NCBI GenBank assembly: GCA_964345635.1
Contig: CAYFRM010000005.1
Location: 1-31,996, forward strand
DNA from: WVXT01 sp964345635
GTDB taxonomy: Bacteria > UBA6262 > WVXT01
Length of the DNA stretch: 31,996 bases
Reading direction: 5' to 3'
Of the stretch, positions 1 to 7,447 are shown one piece after another. Both the position numbers and the translations under genes were made by a program. Position 1 is the first letter of the stretch. Each line of letters opens with the position of its first letter. Under the pieces are notes generated by a model. It was not told the origin of the DNA. It saw only the letters and a list, made by a program, of their open reading frames with translations, and searched no databases.

Positions 1-866
1 CTAAGTACCTTAGAAGAAAAGGCATACCTGAGGCACGGATTGACGCGGAAGTTTTGCTGGCGCACATTCTGAAAATAGAGAGGCTGGAAATATATTTGAA
101 CCTGGATTGCCAGTTGACCGAGAGGCAATTATCTGCTTATGATAGATTAATTGTAAGAAGGCTGAGACGGGAACCCGTAGCTTTTATTATCGGCCATAAG
201 GAATTTATGGGACTTAAGTTCTTTGTGAACGAAGATGTTTTAATTCCCAGGCCGGAGACCGAGATCCTTGTGGAAAAAGTAATAGAGAAAGCGCAAAAGA
301 CACAAAAGGAGAGAAGTTATGAATCCTGGAGAAAGACTACCCTGACCATTGTTGACCTTTGTACCGGGAGCGGTAATATTGCCGTAAGTCTTGCCAAGAA
401 TATCCCCTCGTGTAAAATTTATGCTACGGACATAAGCGAAGAGGCTATACAGGTGGCCCGGAAGAATGCGAGGTTTCATAATGTTACAGGAAAGGTAAAA
501 TTTCTTTTGGGGGACTTGTTCAATCCCCTGAGAAATCTTGACCCAAATCTGGCAGTAGATTTCATAGTGAGTAATCCTCCTTACGTTAAGTCAAAAGACC
601 TGGTGCTGTTTCCGCCTGAAATTAAGAAAGAGCCTATTTGGGCACTGGGAGGAGGAAGTGACGGTCTCAACTTTTATAAACGCATAGTCCCGCGAGCTTC
701 AAAATATTTGGTCTCCGGTGGCTACTTGATCATGGAAATCGGAGATGACCAGGGCAAAGCGATAGTGAATCTTGTCAAAGAAGAAAAACAGTTTTACCCG
801 TCCCGGTTACTTAAAGACTACGCTGGACTGGATAGAATTGTTCTGGCCCAAAAATTAAAAAAGTAA
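1..866 (+). CDS. prmC: Peptide chain release factor N5-glutamine methyltransferase, 5'-partial
   Basis: PrmC/HemK methylates the glutamine of the GGQ motif of release factors RF1 and RF2 in the cytosol, using S-adenosylmethionine. The reading frame is open to the left edge (first full codon at 3), so the true start lies outside the window; the TTG at 54 is only an internal codon. Counting from the codon at 54, the SAM-binding motif I DLCTGSGNIA is at residues 101-110 and the family signature NPPY is at 174-177 (IVSNPPYVKS), which places it in the glutamine N5-methyltransferases. The upstream residues (K-Y-L-R-R-K-G-I-P-E-A-R-I-D-A) match the usual PrmC N-terminal helical region. A prfA gene is commonly next upstream in other genomes, but that cannot be seen here. 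A hairpin repeat begins at the stop codon. Confident. Confidence 0.95.
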   Translation, partial: KYLRRKGIPEARIDAEVLLAHILKIERLEIYLNLDCQLTERQLSAYDRLIVRRLRREPVAFIIGHKEFMGLKFFVNEDVLIPRPETEILVEKVIEKAQKTQKERSYESWRKTTLTIVDLCTGSGNIAVSLAKNIPSCKIYATDISEEAIQVARKNARFHNVTGKVKFLLGDLFNPLRNLDPNLAVDFIVSNPPYVKSKDLVLFPPEIKKEPIWALGGGSDGLNFYKRIVPRASKYLVSGGYLIMEIGDDQGKAIVNLVKEEKQFYPSRLLKDYAGLDRIVLAQKLKK

Positions 867-974
867 AAAAGGGGTCAGAGTCATTTTTCTGAGTGAGAAT
901 AACCGAATCGGTATCTTCTATGAAGATGGTTGGGAACGAATGGGAACAGGAAAATCACTCTGACCCTATTTTCC
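866..974. repeat. Palindromic repeat family E, copy 1 (GGGTCAGAGT arms, long loop)
   Basis: The left arm (868-888) carries GGGGTCAGAGTCATTTTTC. The right arm (949-974) carries its near reverse complement, GAAAATCACTCTGACCCTA. The arms enclose about 60 bp of unrelated sequence. The element begins at the prmC stop codon and ends just before the murA Shine-Dalgarno. A second copy with almost no loop lies at 8003-8053. Similar GGGTCAGAGT palindromes occur in many environmental genomes (general recollection); no transposase is present here. Confidence 0.8.
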
Positions 975-995
975 CATTTTCTCAAGGAGGAGGAA

Positions 996-2249
996 GTGGA
1001 AAAGATTCTTATTACTGGGGGAAAGAAACTTTCCGGTACAGTGAAAATTAGCGGTTCTAAAAACGCTTCCTTGCCAATACTGGTCGCTACTCTTTTGACG
1101 GATGAGGACTGCGTGGTAAAGAACGTACCTCGTCTTCAGGACGTGGAGACGATTCTGGCGTTATTAAAGATTCTGGGGAAGAAAATTTCTTACCATAATA
1201 AAAAGATAAAGATTTCTTCTACTAATAGATTGGATGGTGAAGCTCCCTATGAATTGGTGAAGAAGATGAGAGCTTCTATCCTGGTAATGGGACCTCTCCT
1301 GGGCCGGCTCGGTCAGGTGCGGGCTTCTTTACCCGGGGGATGCGCTATCGGGGCCCGCCCCATCAATCTGCACCTTCGGGGTTTCAGGAAACTGGGAGCA
1401 AAGGTGAGTCTGGAGAGAGGATACGTTCAGCTGGATGCTCCCAGGCTCCACGGAGCAAATATATATTTGGATTTTCCCAGCGTAGGGGCAACAGAAAATT
1501 TGATTATGGCGGCAACCAGAGCTAAAGGAAGAACAGTCATAGAAAATGCTGCTTCCGAACCTGAAATTAAGGATCTGGCCAGCTTTCTGAACAAGATGGG
1601 AGCCAAGATTAGAGGGGCAGGGACCAATATTATTGAAATCGAAGGTGTAAATGTGCTTTCGGGCACGGTTCATGAGGTTATACCGGACCGAATAGAGACA
1701 GGTACATTTATGGTGGCAGCAGCAGTCACCGGAGGGAAAGTGGCTATTCGGGGAGCAGACCCGGAGCACCTGGAGGCAGTGATAACTAAACTTAGAGAAG
1801 CCGGGGCAAAGATTGCCTTAAATAACAAAGAAATTAAAGTTATTTCCGGAAAAAATCTTAAGGCGACTGATATCGAAACAATCCCTTATCCCGGCTTTCC
1901 CACCGATATGCAGGCGCAATGGATGGTTCTGATGAGTCTCACTAGAGGCACCAGTATAATTACGGAAACTGTATTTGAGAATAGATTTCTTCACGTTGGT
2001 GAACTGCAAAGGATGGGTTCCAATATCCAGGTCAAAGGTAATAGTGCGATTGTTAAGGGTGTCCCCAAGCTCAGTGGTGCTCCCGTAATAGCCACGGACT
2101 TGAGAGCTTCGGCAGCATTGATTCTGGCAGCTCTGGCTGCAGAAGGTAAGACCGAGATATTTGGAGTCAACCACCTCGACCGGGGTTACGAAGATATTGA
2201 GAAAAAGTTGCGGCGTTTGGGAGCGAGAATAAAAAGAATAAAAGAATAA
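996..2249 (+). CDS. murA: UDP-N-acetylglucosamine 1-carboxyvinyltransferase
   Basis: MurA transfers enolpyruvate from phosphoenolpyruvate to UDP-GlcNAc, the first committed step of peptidoglycan synthesis, in the cytosol. I chose GTG at 996 because AAGGAGGAGG lies just upstream (984-993) and the protein then begins MEKILITGGKKLSGTV, the normal MurA N-terminus. The longer frame back to 930 only translates the right arm of a repeat. From this start the protein has 417 residues. K22 (SGSKNASLP) and the catalytic cysteine C116 (SLPGGCAIGARP) are present, so it belongs to the Cys type expected to be fosfomycin-sensitive. The two-fold repeated EPSP-synthase-like domain covers the whole length. murA stands between prmC and the his genes; the 3' gap is filled with repeats. 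Confident. Confidence 0.96.
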   Translation: MEKILITGGKKLSGTVKISGSKNASLPILVATLLTDEDCVVKNVPRLQDVETILALLKILGKKISYHNKKIKISSTNRLDGEAPYELVKKMRASILVMGPLLGRLGQVRASLPGGCAIGARPINLHLRGFRKLGAKVSLERGYVQLDAPRLHGANIYLDFPSVGATENLIMAATRAKGRTVIENAASEPEIKDLASFLNKMGAKIRGAGTNIIEIEGVNVLSGTVHEVIPDRIETGTFMVAAAVTGGKVAIRGADPEHLEAVITKLREAGAKIALNNKEIKVISGKNLKATDIETIPYPGFPTDMQAQWMVLMSLTRGTSIITETVFENRFLHVGELQRMGSNIQVKGNSAIVKGVPKLSGAPVIATDLRASAALILAALAAEGKTEIFGVNHLDRGYEDIEKKLRRLGARIKRIKE

Positions 2250-2254
2250 GAAAA

Positions 2255-2373
2255 TGTAGCTGCAGAGCGATAGCTCTGCATTGTAGGGGCGACACTCTGT
2301 GGTCGCCCAAAAGGAAGGGACGGCACGGAGTCCGTCCCCTACATAGAAGCAAAGCTTACGCTTTGCGGCTACA
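2255..2373. repeat. Cloverleaf-like palindromic repeat family A, copy 1
   Basis: This 119-bp element is made entirely of nested stems. The outer stem is TGTAGC (2255-2260) with GCTACA (2368-2373). Inside it are the hairpin GCAGAGC/GCTCTGC (2262-2279), a closing stem TGTAG/CTACA (2282-2286 with 2339-2343) that holds two hairpins GGGCGAC/GTCGCCC (2287-2308) and GGGACGG/CCGTCCC (2317-2338), and the hairpin GCAAAGC/GCTTTGC (2349-2366). It begins 6 nt after the murA stop. Other copies are at 3706, 13613 and 29633, with a deleted remnant at 11375. Confidence 0.9.
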
Positions 2374-2496
2374 ATCTTCGATTTGTGGCTAAAAATTCCA
2401 ATTCTCGCCAGACCAAATCCCTCGCGTTAAGGTAGTTTCTCGTCCTCGTTTTTTGGCTGAAATTCCAATAGGTCTTCACAAACTATCTTTTAATTG
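2374..2496. repeat. Right arms of repeat families B and D in tandem
   Basis: Positions 2374-2436 match the right arm of element B (TCTTCGATTTxTGGCTAAAA then CCAAATCCC). Positions 2440-2496 match the right arm of element D (TTTTTTGGCTxAAATTCC, CTTCACAAACTATCTTTTA). The same B-arm then D-arm order recurs at 29697-29811. The two arms resemble each other, which suggests an old duplication. The block ends about 27 nt before the hisD start. Confidence 0.75.
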
Positions 2497-2522
2497 TCTG
2501 TGGAAAGGGGTAACCAAAAGGG

Positions 2523-3710
2523 TTGAAAACGGTAGAAAAAAAAGTCAGAGAAATTATGGGCAGGGTAAAGAATCAAGGTGACAAAGCTTTACTCTTTTAT
2601 ACAAGGAAATATGATGGCCTTATTTTGAAGCCAGCCGAACTGAGAGTGAAAAAGAGAGAGATTGACAGAGCTTTCCGGAAGGTTGGCTTAAATTTTGTCA
2701 GCCTGATAAAAAGAGCGAAGAAAAATATAGAGAAATTCCACCTTGATGAATACAGGGAGATTACGAAAAAAAGCCGGCAATTTTCAAATTCCGCTTTGCA
2801 GGGGATTCGTTTTCTTGAGCTCTGGCGTCCCGTGGAGAAAGTGGGAGTCTATGTGCCGGGAGGGAAATTTGCCTATCCCTCTTCGGTGTTGATGACCGTG
2901 GTGCCGGCGAAAGTAGCAGGGGTTGACAGGATTGCCATGGCTTCCCCGCCGGGTAAGTTGAGTTCCGAGGTCCTGGCGGCTGCTCGGATATGCGGAGTGG
3001 AGGAAATCTACAGAGTCGGCGGCGCCCAGGCAATTGCTGCTTTTGCCTATGGAACCGAGACAATTCCCAGAGTGGATAAGATTGTTGGTCCGGGGAATGT
3101 ATACGTGACGACTGCCAAGAGGCTTCTTTTTGGCGACGTGGGAATCGATATGTTGGCCGGTCCTTCGGAAATATTAATTATTGCTGACGGGAAAGCCGAT
3201 CCCGACTACATAGCATCCGACCTTTCGGCGCAGGTAGAACACGGCGGAGGCGCCACTGCCCGACTGATCACTACTTCCCGGAGAATAAGAAATATCGTTC
3301 AGAAAAAGATAGGAATAAAAAGCAAAGGTATCAGTCTGATGCGGGTAAGGAGTATGAAAGAAGCGGTGCGTTTTGCCAACGAGTTCGCTCCCGAACATCT
3401 GGAAGTTCTGACAGAGAAACCGGAGAGAATTTTGCAGGAGATAAAGAACGCAGGAGAAATATTTCTTGGCAAATGGTCTCCCGTCGCTATTGGCGACTAT
3501 TACGCGGGGCCAAGCCATGTTTTGCCTACAGGGGGCAGCGCGAGGTTCTCTTCCGGCCTGTCGGTGAAAGATTTTTTGAAAAAGATGGTGGTGGTGGCGT
3601 GCTCCGAGAGAAGTTTGAAAAGTTCAGCTCGAGACATAATCAATTTTGCAAAAGCGGAAGGGTTGGCAGGTCACGCGGAGTCAATAAAGGTAAGACTGAG
3701 GAAAAAGTAG
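2523..3710 (+). CDS. hisD: Histidinol dehydrogenase, short N-terminus
   Basis: HisD performs the last two steps of histidine synthesis, the NAD-dependent oxidation of L-histidinol to L-histidine, using zinc. The four zinc ligands of the E. coli enzyme (Q259, H262, D360, H419) have counterparts at Q237, H240, D325 and H384, and the catalytic pair E326/H327 matches E291/H292 (APEHLEV). The product has 395 residues, while the family usually has about 425-435. An in-frame stop at 2511-2513 forces the start to TTG at 2523, so about 20 or more N-terminal residues are missing. The spacing to AAAGGGG is long and the start is weak. The missing piece is replaced by the arm of a repeat. Its stop codon TAG lies inside the next repeat. 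The protein may still be active, since the active-site residues are intact. Confidence 0.93.
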   Translation: MKTVEKKVREIMGRVKNQGDKALLFYTRKYDGLILKPAELRVKKREIDRAFRKVGLNFVSLIKRAKKNIEKFHLDEYREITKKSRQFSNSALQGIRFLELWRPVEKVGVYVPGGKFAYPSSVLMTVVPAKVAGVDRIAMASPPGKLSSEVLAAARICGVEEIYRVGGAQAIAAFAYGTETIPRVDKIVGPGNVYVTTAKRLLFGDVGIDMLAGPSEILIIADGKADPDYIASDLSAQVEHGGGATARLITTSRRIRNIVQKKIGIKSKGISLMRVRSMKEAVRFANEFAPEHLEVLTEKPERILQEIKNAGEIFLGKWSPVAIGDYYAGPSHVLPTGGSARFSSGLSVKDFLKKMVVVACSERSLKSSARDIINFAKAEGLAGHAESIKVRLRKK

Positions 3711-3860
3711 ATGCAGAGCGATAGCTCTGCATTGTAGGGGTGACACTCTGTGGTCGCCCAAAAGGAAGGGACGGCACGGAGTCCGTCCCCTACATAGCAG
3801 CAAAGCTTACGCTTTGCTGCTACAAGCGATTAATGTAGCAGCAGAGCGATAGCTCTGCTA
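3706..3860. repeat. Cloverleaf-like repeat family A, copy 2 plus a partial extra unit
   Basis: Positions 3706-3824 repeat copy 1 nearly base for base, including all hairpins. The last hairpin is longer here (AGCAGCAAAGC paired with GCTTTGCTGCT). Positions 3834-3860 repeat only the outer 5' strand and first hairpin (TGTAGCAGCAGAGC, then GCTCTGCTA). The hisD stop codon (3708-3710) lies in the first GTAG. The block ends 18 nt before the hisB Shine-Dalgarno. Confidence 0.9.
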
Positions 3861-3887
3861 ATGAATAAGTCTATTTTTGGAGGTGAA

Positions 3888-4478
3888 ATGAGAAAAGCAA
3901 AGATAGACAGAAGGACCAGGGAAACACGTATTAGAGTAGAGCTAAATTTAGAGGGAAAGGGTAATTATAACATAAGTACGCCAATCCCTTTTCTTAACCA
4001 TATGCTGGAACTCGTGGCCAGGTTCGGTTGCATTGATTTGAAGATAAAGGCTTCCGGTGACGTCGGCATTGACGATCATCATACTACGGAAGACCTGGGA
4101 ATCTCTCTGGGACAAGCAATAAAAAGAGCATTGGGAAAAAAAGAGAGAATATCTCGCTATGGTTTCTCCCTGGTGCCTATGGATGAGGCGCTTTCGGAAA
4201 TCTGTTTGGACATCTCTAACCGGCCTTATCTGGTATTCAATGTCAAGTTCAAAAAAGAAACCAAGAAGAGAGAAGAGTTCAATTTTGGGCTAATCGAGGA
4301 TTTCTTTCGAGCATTATGTATTAATGCGGGTGTTACTCTGCATGTTAATCTAAGGTATGGCAGGAATAACCATCACATTTCTGAAGCAATATTTAAAGGC
4401 TTTGGAGTAGCCTTGCGGGAAGCGGTTAAGATAATTCCAAAGTTAAAAGGGATCCCTTCAACCAAAGGTCGACTATAA
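3888..4478 (+). CDS. hisB: Imidazoleglycerol-phosphate dehydratase
   Basis: HisB dehydrates imidazole glycerol phosphate to imidazole acetol phosphate (histidine step 6), a manganese-dependent cytosolic reaction. I placed the start at ATG 3888, which follows GGAGGTG at 3879-3885; the ATG at 3861 is next to repeat sequence and has no ribosome binding site. The product has 196 residues, the usual size for the monofunctional enzyme, with no histidinol-phosphatase domain. The metal-binding signatures FLNHML (35-40) and DHHTTED (63-69) are present, and the second signature NNHHISEAIFKGFG is near the C-terminus. hisC, often found between hisD and hisB, is absent; a repeat occupies that gap. Confidence 0.96.
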   Translation: MRKAKIDRRTRETRIRVELNLEGKGNYNISTPIPFLNHMLELVARFGCIDLKIKASGDVGIDDHHTTEDLGISLGQAIKRALGKKERISRYGFSLVPMDEALSEICLDISNRPYLVFNVKFKKETKKREEFNFGLIEDFFRALCINAGVTLHVNLRYGRNNHHISEAIFKGFGVALREAVKIIPKLKGIPSTKGRL

Positions 4479-4635
4479 ATATGCTCGGGGATTTGGTTCG
4501 CTCGCTGAGAATTTTTTGCTCTTCAAGCACCGCCAAAAATCTCAGGAGTTTCCCCCGTCTTCGCGGGGCTAAACTCTTTTCTTCGATTTTTGGCTAAAAA
4601 TTCTAATGCTCGCTACACCAAATCCCCTCGCATTG
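4479..4635. repeat. Long-armed palindromic element B, copy 1, with GC hairpin insert
   Basis: The left arm (about 4487-4545) and right arm (about 4589-4635) are imperfect reverse complements: GGGGATTTGGTTCGCTCGCT on the left, and on the right the complement of GGGGATTTGGTGTAGCGAGC. The centre holds a separate hairpin, GAGTTT-CCCCG/CGGGG-AAACTC (4549-4577). At 29568 the same arms flank an A-type cloverleaf instead. The element starts next to the hisB stop codon. Confidence 0.82.
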
Positions 4636-4675
4636 AGAAATAGAGGATGGAAAAGTTAGCGTTGTGGGGGGGAGA

Positions 4676-5401
4676 ATGCTTGTTATTCCGGCTATTGATA
4701 TTCGGGGCGGGAACTGTGTTCGCCTGATTCAAGGGAAGTTGGAACAGGAGACTATATTTTCCAAGGATCCCGTCTTTGTAGCGAAGCTCTGGCAGGCGCA
4801 GGGCGCTAAAAAGCTTCACATAATCGACCTGGACGGTGCCTTTGCTGGCGTAATCCAGAATCTTGAGCTGATTGCGGAAATTGCAAAGAGTATCAAAGTT
4901 CCCGTAGAAGTGGGCGGTGGTATACGGGATATGGATACTATCAAGAGAGTATTATCCAGAGGCGTTGCTGAAGTTATCCTGGGCACTTCCGCAATTTATG
5001 ATACGGATACGGTGAAGAAAGCACTGAAAAAGTTTAGAGATAAAATTGTAATAAGCATAGATTCAATAGGCGGAAAAGTAGCCATCGGAGGCTGGAAGGA
5101 AATTACGTCTGTTCGGTCGGTGACTCTGGCCAAGAGAGTGGAAGAGATAGGAGTGAAAAAAATAATCTTTACTGATATAAAGAAGGACGGAATGTTGAAA
5201 GGGCCCAATGTGAAGGCGATTAAGACTTTTGCCGAGAAAGTTAGAGTTCCGGTTATTGCCTGTGGCGGTATTTCCACCCTGGATGATGTAAAGAGAATCA
5301 AAGAACTGGAAGAGCATGGCGTTTCCGGAATGATTATTGGCAAGGCGTTATATACGGGTGGTATAAGACTTCAGGAGGCTATGGAAATAGCAGAAAAGTG
5401 A
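4676..5401 (+). CDS. hisA: Phosphoribosylformimino-5-aminoimidazole carboxamide ribotide isomerase
   Basis: HisA is a TIM-barrel isomerase that opens the ribose of ProFAR to give PRFAR in histidine synthesis. ATG at 4676 is chosen because a G-rich Shine-Dalgarno (GGGGGGGAG) directly precedes it and the protein then starts MLVIPAIDIRGG, the family's first beta strand with catalytic D8. The second catalytic Asp is D167 (FTDIKKDGM). The phosphate-binding loops VEVGGGIR and IACGGIS are present. The usual Arg in the strand-5 D-x-R-x-G stretch reads Ile here (SIDSIGGKVA), a deviation I recognise only from memory of the family. A bifunctional HisA/TrpF role is unlikely because trpF is present. The product has 241 residues. 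The last base of its TGA is the first base of repeat C. Confidence 0.95.
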   Translation: MLVIPAIDIRGGNCVRLIQGKLEQETIFSKDPVFVAKLWQAQGAKKLHIIDLDGAFAGVIQNLELIAEIAKSIKVPVEVGGGIRDMDTIKRVLSRGVAEVILGTSAIYDTDTVKKALKKFRDKIVISIDSIGGKVAIGGWKEITSVRSVTLAKRVEEIGVKKIIFTDIKKDGMLKGPNVKAIKTFAEKVRVPVIACGGISTLDDVKRIKELEEHGVSGMIIGKALYTGGIRLQEAMEIAEK

Positions 5402-5530
5402 GGATGAAGGGATAGATTTCGGAGTCGCTCGGTAGTGTAGGGCTTTATGCCCGTAAGGATTACGCCCATAAAGGGCTACACTACGGAAAACCTGGCGGAT
5501 TTGAAGCTCCTGCAACTATCCCTTCATCCT
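5401..5530. repeat. Inverted-repeat element C, copy 1 (130 bp)
   Basis: The element is bounded by a perfect 15-bp inverted repeat, AGGATGAAGGGATAG (5401-5415) and its complement (5516-5530). Inside is a hairpin, GTAGTGTAGGGCTTTATGCC against GGGCTACACTAC (about 5432-5484), followed by CCTGGCGGATTTGAAGCTCC. Related copies are at 13232 and 31804. It has the shape of a MITE but no open reading frame and no clear target-site duplication. Confidence 0.88.
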
Positions 5531-5553
5531 TGAGGTAGTGATGGGAGGTAATG

Positions 5554-5943
5554 ATGAAGTTTATGGAAGAGTTGAAATTTGACAGCCAGGGTTTAATTCC
5601 AGCGATAGTGCAGGACTACGATGATGGCGAGATTCTGATGCTGGCTTATATGAATAAGGAATCTTTAGAAAAGACAATGGCCACGGGAAGGACCTGTTTC
5701 TGGCGTCGCTCCCTGGGGAGACTGTGGACTAAAGGAGAACAATCAGGACATTTTCAGGAGGTCAAAGAGATTTTTTTCGATTGCGATGGCGACACCCTAC
5801 TGGTAAAAGTGAAACAACTGGGCGGCGCTGCCTGCCACACGGGGTACAGGTCATGTTTCTTCAGGAAGGTTAATAAGGAAGGAAAATACGATATTGTCGG
5901 GGAAAAAGTTTTTGACCCGGGCAAGGTGTATAAGAAGAAGTAA
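5554..5943 (+). CDS. hisI: Phosphoribosyl-AMP cyclohydrolase
   Basis: HisI hydrolyses the adenine ring of PR-AMP to ProFAR (histidine step 3). The protein is about 130 residues and carries only the cyclohydrolase domain; there is no HisE pyrophosphohydrolase domain. Counting from the first of two adjacent ATGs (5551), the metal-binding motif DCDGD is at 77-81 and the zinc cysteines are C78, C95 and C102 (ACHTGYRSC). I prefer the second ATG (5554) because it is 5 nt from GGGAGG (5543-5548); the first is only 2 nt away. It is followed after 13 nt by trpE. The position between hisA and hisI, where hisF is usual, is filled by element C. Confidence 0.95.
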   Translation: MKFMEELKFDSQGLIPAIVQDYDDGEILMLAYMNKESLEKTMATGRTCFWRRSLGRLWTKGEQSGHFQEVKEIFFDCDGDTLLVKVKQLGGAACHTGYRSCFFRKVNKEGKYDIVGEKVFDPGKVYKKK

Positions 5944-5956
5944 CTAGAGAAAATCA

Positions 5957-7447
5957 ATGTTCCATCCAGGTTTTAGTCAATTCAAAAGACTCGCAAAAAA
6001 GGGGAATTTACTTCCCGTCTTCAAAGAAATCCTCGCCGATATGGAAACTCCCGTATCTGCATTCACCAAGGTTGGCATGGGAAAGTATGCCTATCTTCTG
6101 GAAAGTGTGGAAGGGGGAGAGAAGCTGGGGAGATATTCTTTCCTGTCCAGTAGCCCGGCATTGATTTTTGAAAGTAAAGGGAAAAAAATAACGTTGAGCC
6201 TTAAGACTAAGGCGATGCGGCAGGTAAAAGAGACGGATAATCCTCTCGAAGAATTGCGGAAAATTATGCAGAAATACAAACCTGTAGAAGTGGAAGGGTT
6301 GCCCCGCTTCTACGGAGGAGCTGTAGGCTATATGGGATACGACATGGTGAAGTTCATCGAGGATATCCCCAGCGTTAATCCCGATGACCTGGACCTGCCT
6401 GACTGTAAATTCATATTTACGGACAATCTCCTTATCTTCGACCACGTAGCTCACACAATTAAGGTTGTCTCCTGCGTCCATTTGGATAAGGAAAACGTTA
6501 ATCTGAAAGGTTTGTACAAAGAAGCGTGCAGGAAGATTGAAAAGTTGATAGCCGAGTTGAGAAAAAAACCCAGAAAGAGACCCGGGACAAAACGGACAGG
6601 AAGCTCAAAGATAGTCCTGCAATCGAATTTTACGAGAAACGGTTTTGAGGGAATTGTGGCCAAGGCCAAGGAATATATAAGACGGGGAGACATTATCCAG
6701 ACTGTTCTGTCGCAGAGGTTGGAGACGAAAATTAGCGCTCATCCTTTCGATATTTACCGGGCGCTGAGGATTATCAATCCTTCACCTTATATGTATTATC
6801 TTTCACTGTCCGGGATGAATATTGTCGGCTCTTCGCCGGAAATTCTCGTCAGGCAGGAGGGAAAAACGGTTGAAGTTCGACCTATAGCGGGTACCAGGCC
6901 GCGGGGGAAAGACGAAGTTGAAGATAAAAAATTGGAAAGAGAATTACTCAAGAGTTCCAAAGAGAAGGCGGAACATCTTATGCTGGTCGATTTGGGAAGG
7001 AATGATATCGGTCGCGTCTGTGAGTATGGTAGCGTTAAGGTGCCGGAATTGATGGTCATTGAGAGATATTCCCACGTAATGCACATTGTCTCCGGAGTAG
7101 TTGGAAAACTAAGGAGGGGAATGGATAGCTTTGATGTCCTCAGGGCCTGTTTTCCCGCGGGCACGGTTTCCGGCGCGCCTAAAGTCAGGGCAATGGAAAT
7201 AATTGAAGAGCTGGAAAATTTGAAAAGAGGGCCATATGCCGGGGCAGTGGGATATTTCAGCTTTCAGGGGAATATGGACATGGCGATTACAATCAGGACC
7301 ATCCTCATAAAGGGAAAGAAAGCCTTTCTCCAGGCAGGGGCAGGGATTGTGGCCGACTCGATTCCCAGGAATGAATATGAGGAAACGCTAAACAAAGCGA
7401 AGGCATTATTTGAGGCGATTGAGATGGCAGAGAAAGGATTGGAATGA
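5957..7447 (+). CDS. trpE: Anthranilate synthase component I
   Basis: TrpE with TrpG converts chorismate and glutamine to anthranilate, the first step of tryptophan synthesis. The 496-residue length is normal. The N-terminal domain carries the tryptophan feedback motif LLES (47-50) and GRYSF (58-62), so inhibition by tryptophan is likely retained. The chorismate-binding domain has the signatures RPIAGTRPRG, LMLVDLGRNDIGRV and CFPAGTVSGAPKVRAMEII. Start ATG 5957 gives a standard N-terminus, though the Shine-Dalgarno is weak. The TGA overlaps the trpG ATG (ATGA), which suggests translational coupling. No tryptophan leader peptide or attenuator is visible in the 13 nt before it. PabB is an alternative only in principle; the full trp set next to it argues for TrpE. 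Confidence 0.96.
   Translation: MFHPGFSQFKRLAKKGNLLPVFKEILADMETPVSAFTKVGMGKYAYLLESVEGGEKLGRYSFLSSSPALIFESKGKKITLSLKTKAMRQVKETDNPLEELRKIMQKYKPVEVEGLPRFYGGAVGYMGYDMVKFIEDIPSVNPDDLDLPDCKFIFTDNLLIFDHVAHTIKVVSCVHLDKENVNLKGLYKEACRKIEKLIAELRKKPRKRPGTKRTGSSKIVLQSNFTRNGFEGIVAKAKEYIRRGDIIQTVLSQRLETKISAHPFDIYRALRIINPSPYMYYLSLSGMNIVGSSPEILVRQEGKTVEVRPIAGTRPRGKDEVEDKKLERELLKSSKEKAEHLMLVDLGRNDIGRVCEYGSVKVPELMVIERYSHVMHIVSGVVGKLRRGMDSFDVLRACFPAGTVSGAPKVRAMEIIEELENLKRGPYAGAVGYFSFQGNMDMAITIRTILIKGKKAFLQAGAGIVADSIPRNEYEETLNKAKALFEAIEMAEKGLE

Noticed and set aside
930..995. Upstream extension of murA
   Set aside because: It translates the right arm of an E repeat; the GTG at 996 has a strong Shine-Dalgarno and gives the normal N-terminus.
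2167..2352. Minus-strand frames crossing the palindromes
   Set aside because: Palindromes give open frames on both strands; none has a ribosome binding site or a recognisable product.
2255..2373. tRNA or tmRNA at repeat A
   Set aside because: It is cloverleaf-like but has no anticodon, no T-loop sequence and no CCA-end features; it is a repeated intergenic palindrome.
4676..5401. Bifunctional HisA/TrpF (PriA)
   Set aside because: A complete trpF with its catalytic residues is present at 11407.
5940..5960. Tryptophan leader or attenuator before trpE
   Set aside because: The gap is only 13 nt after hisI with no Trp codon cluster and no alternative stems.
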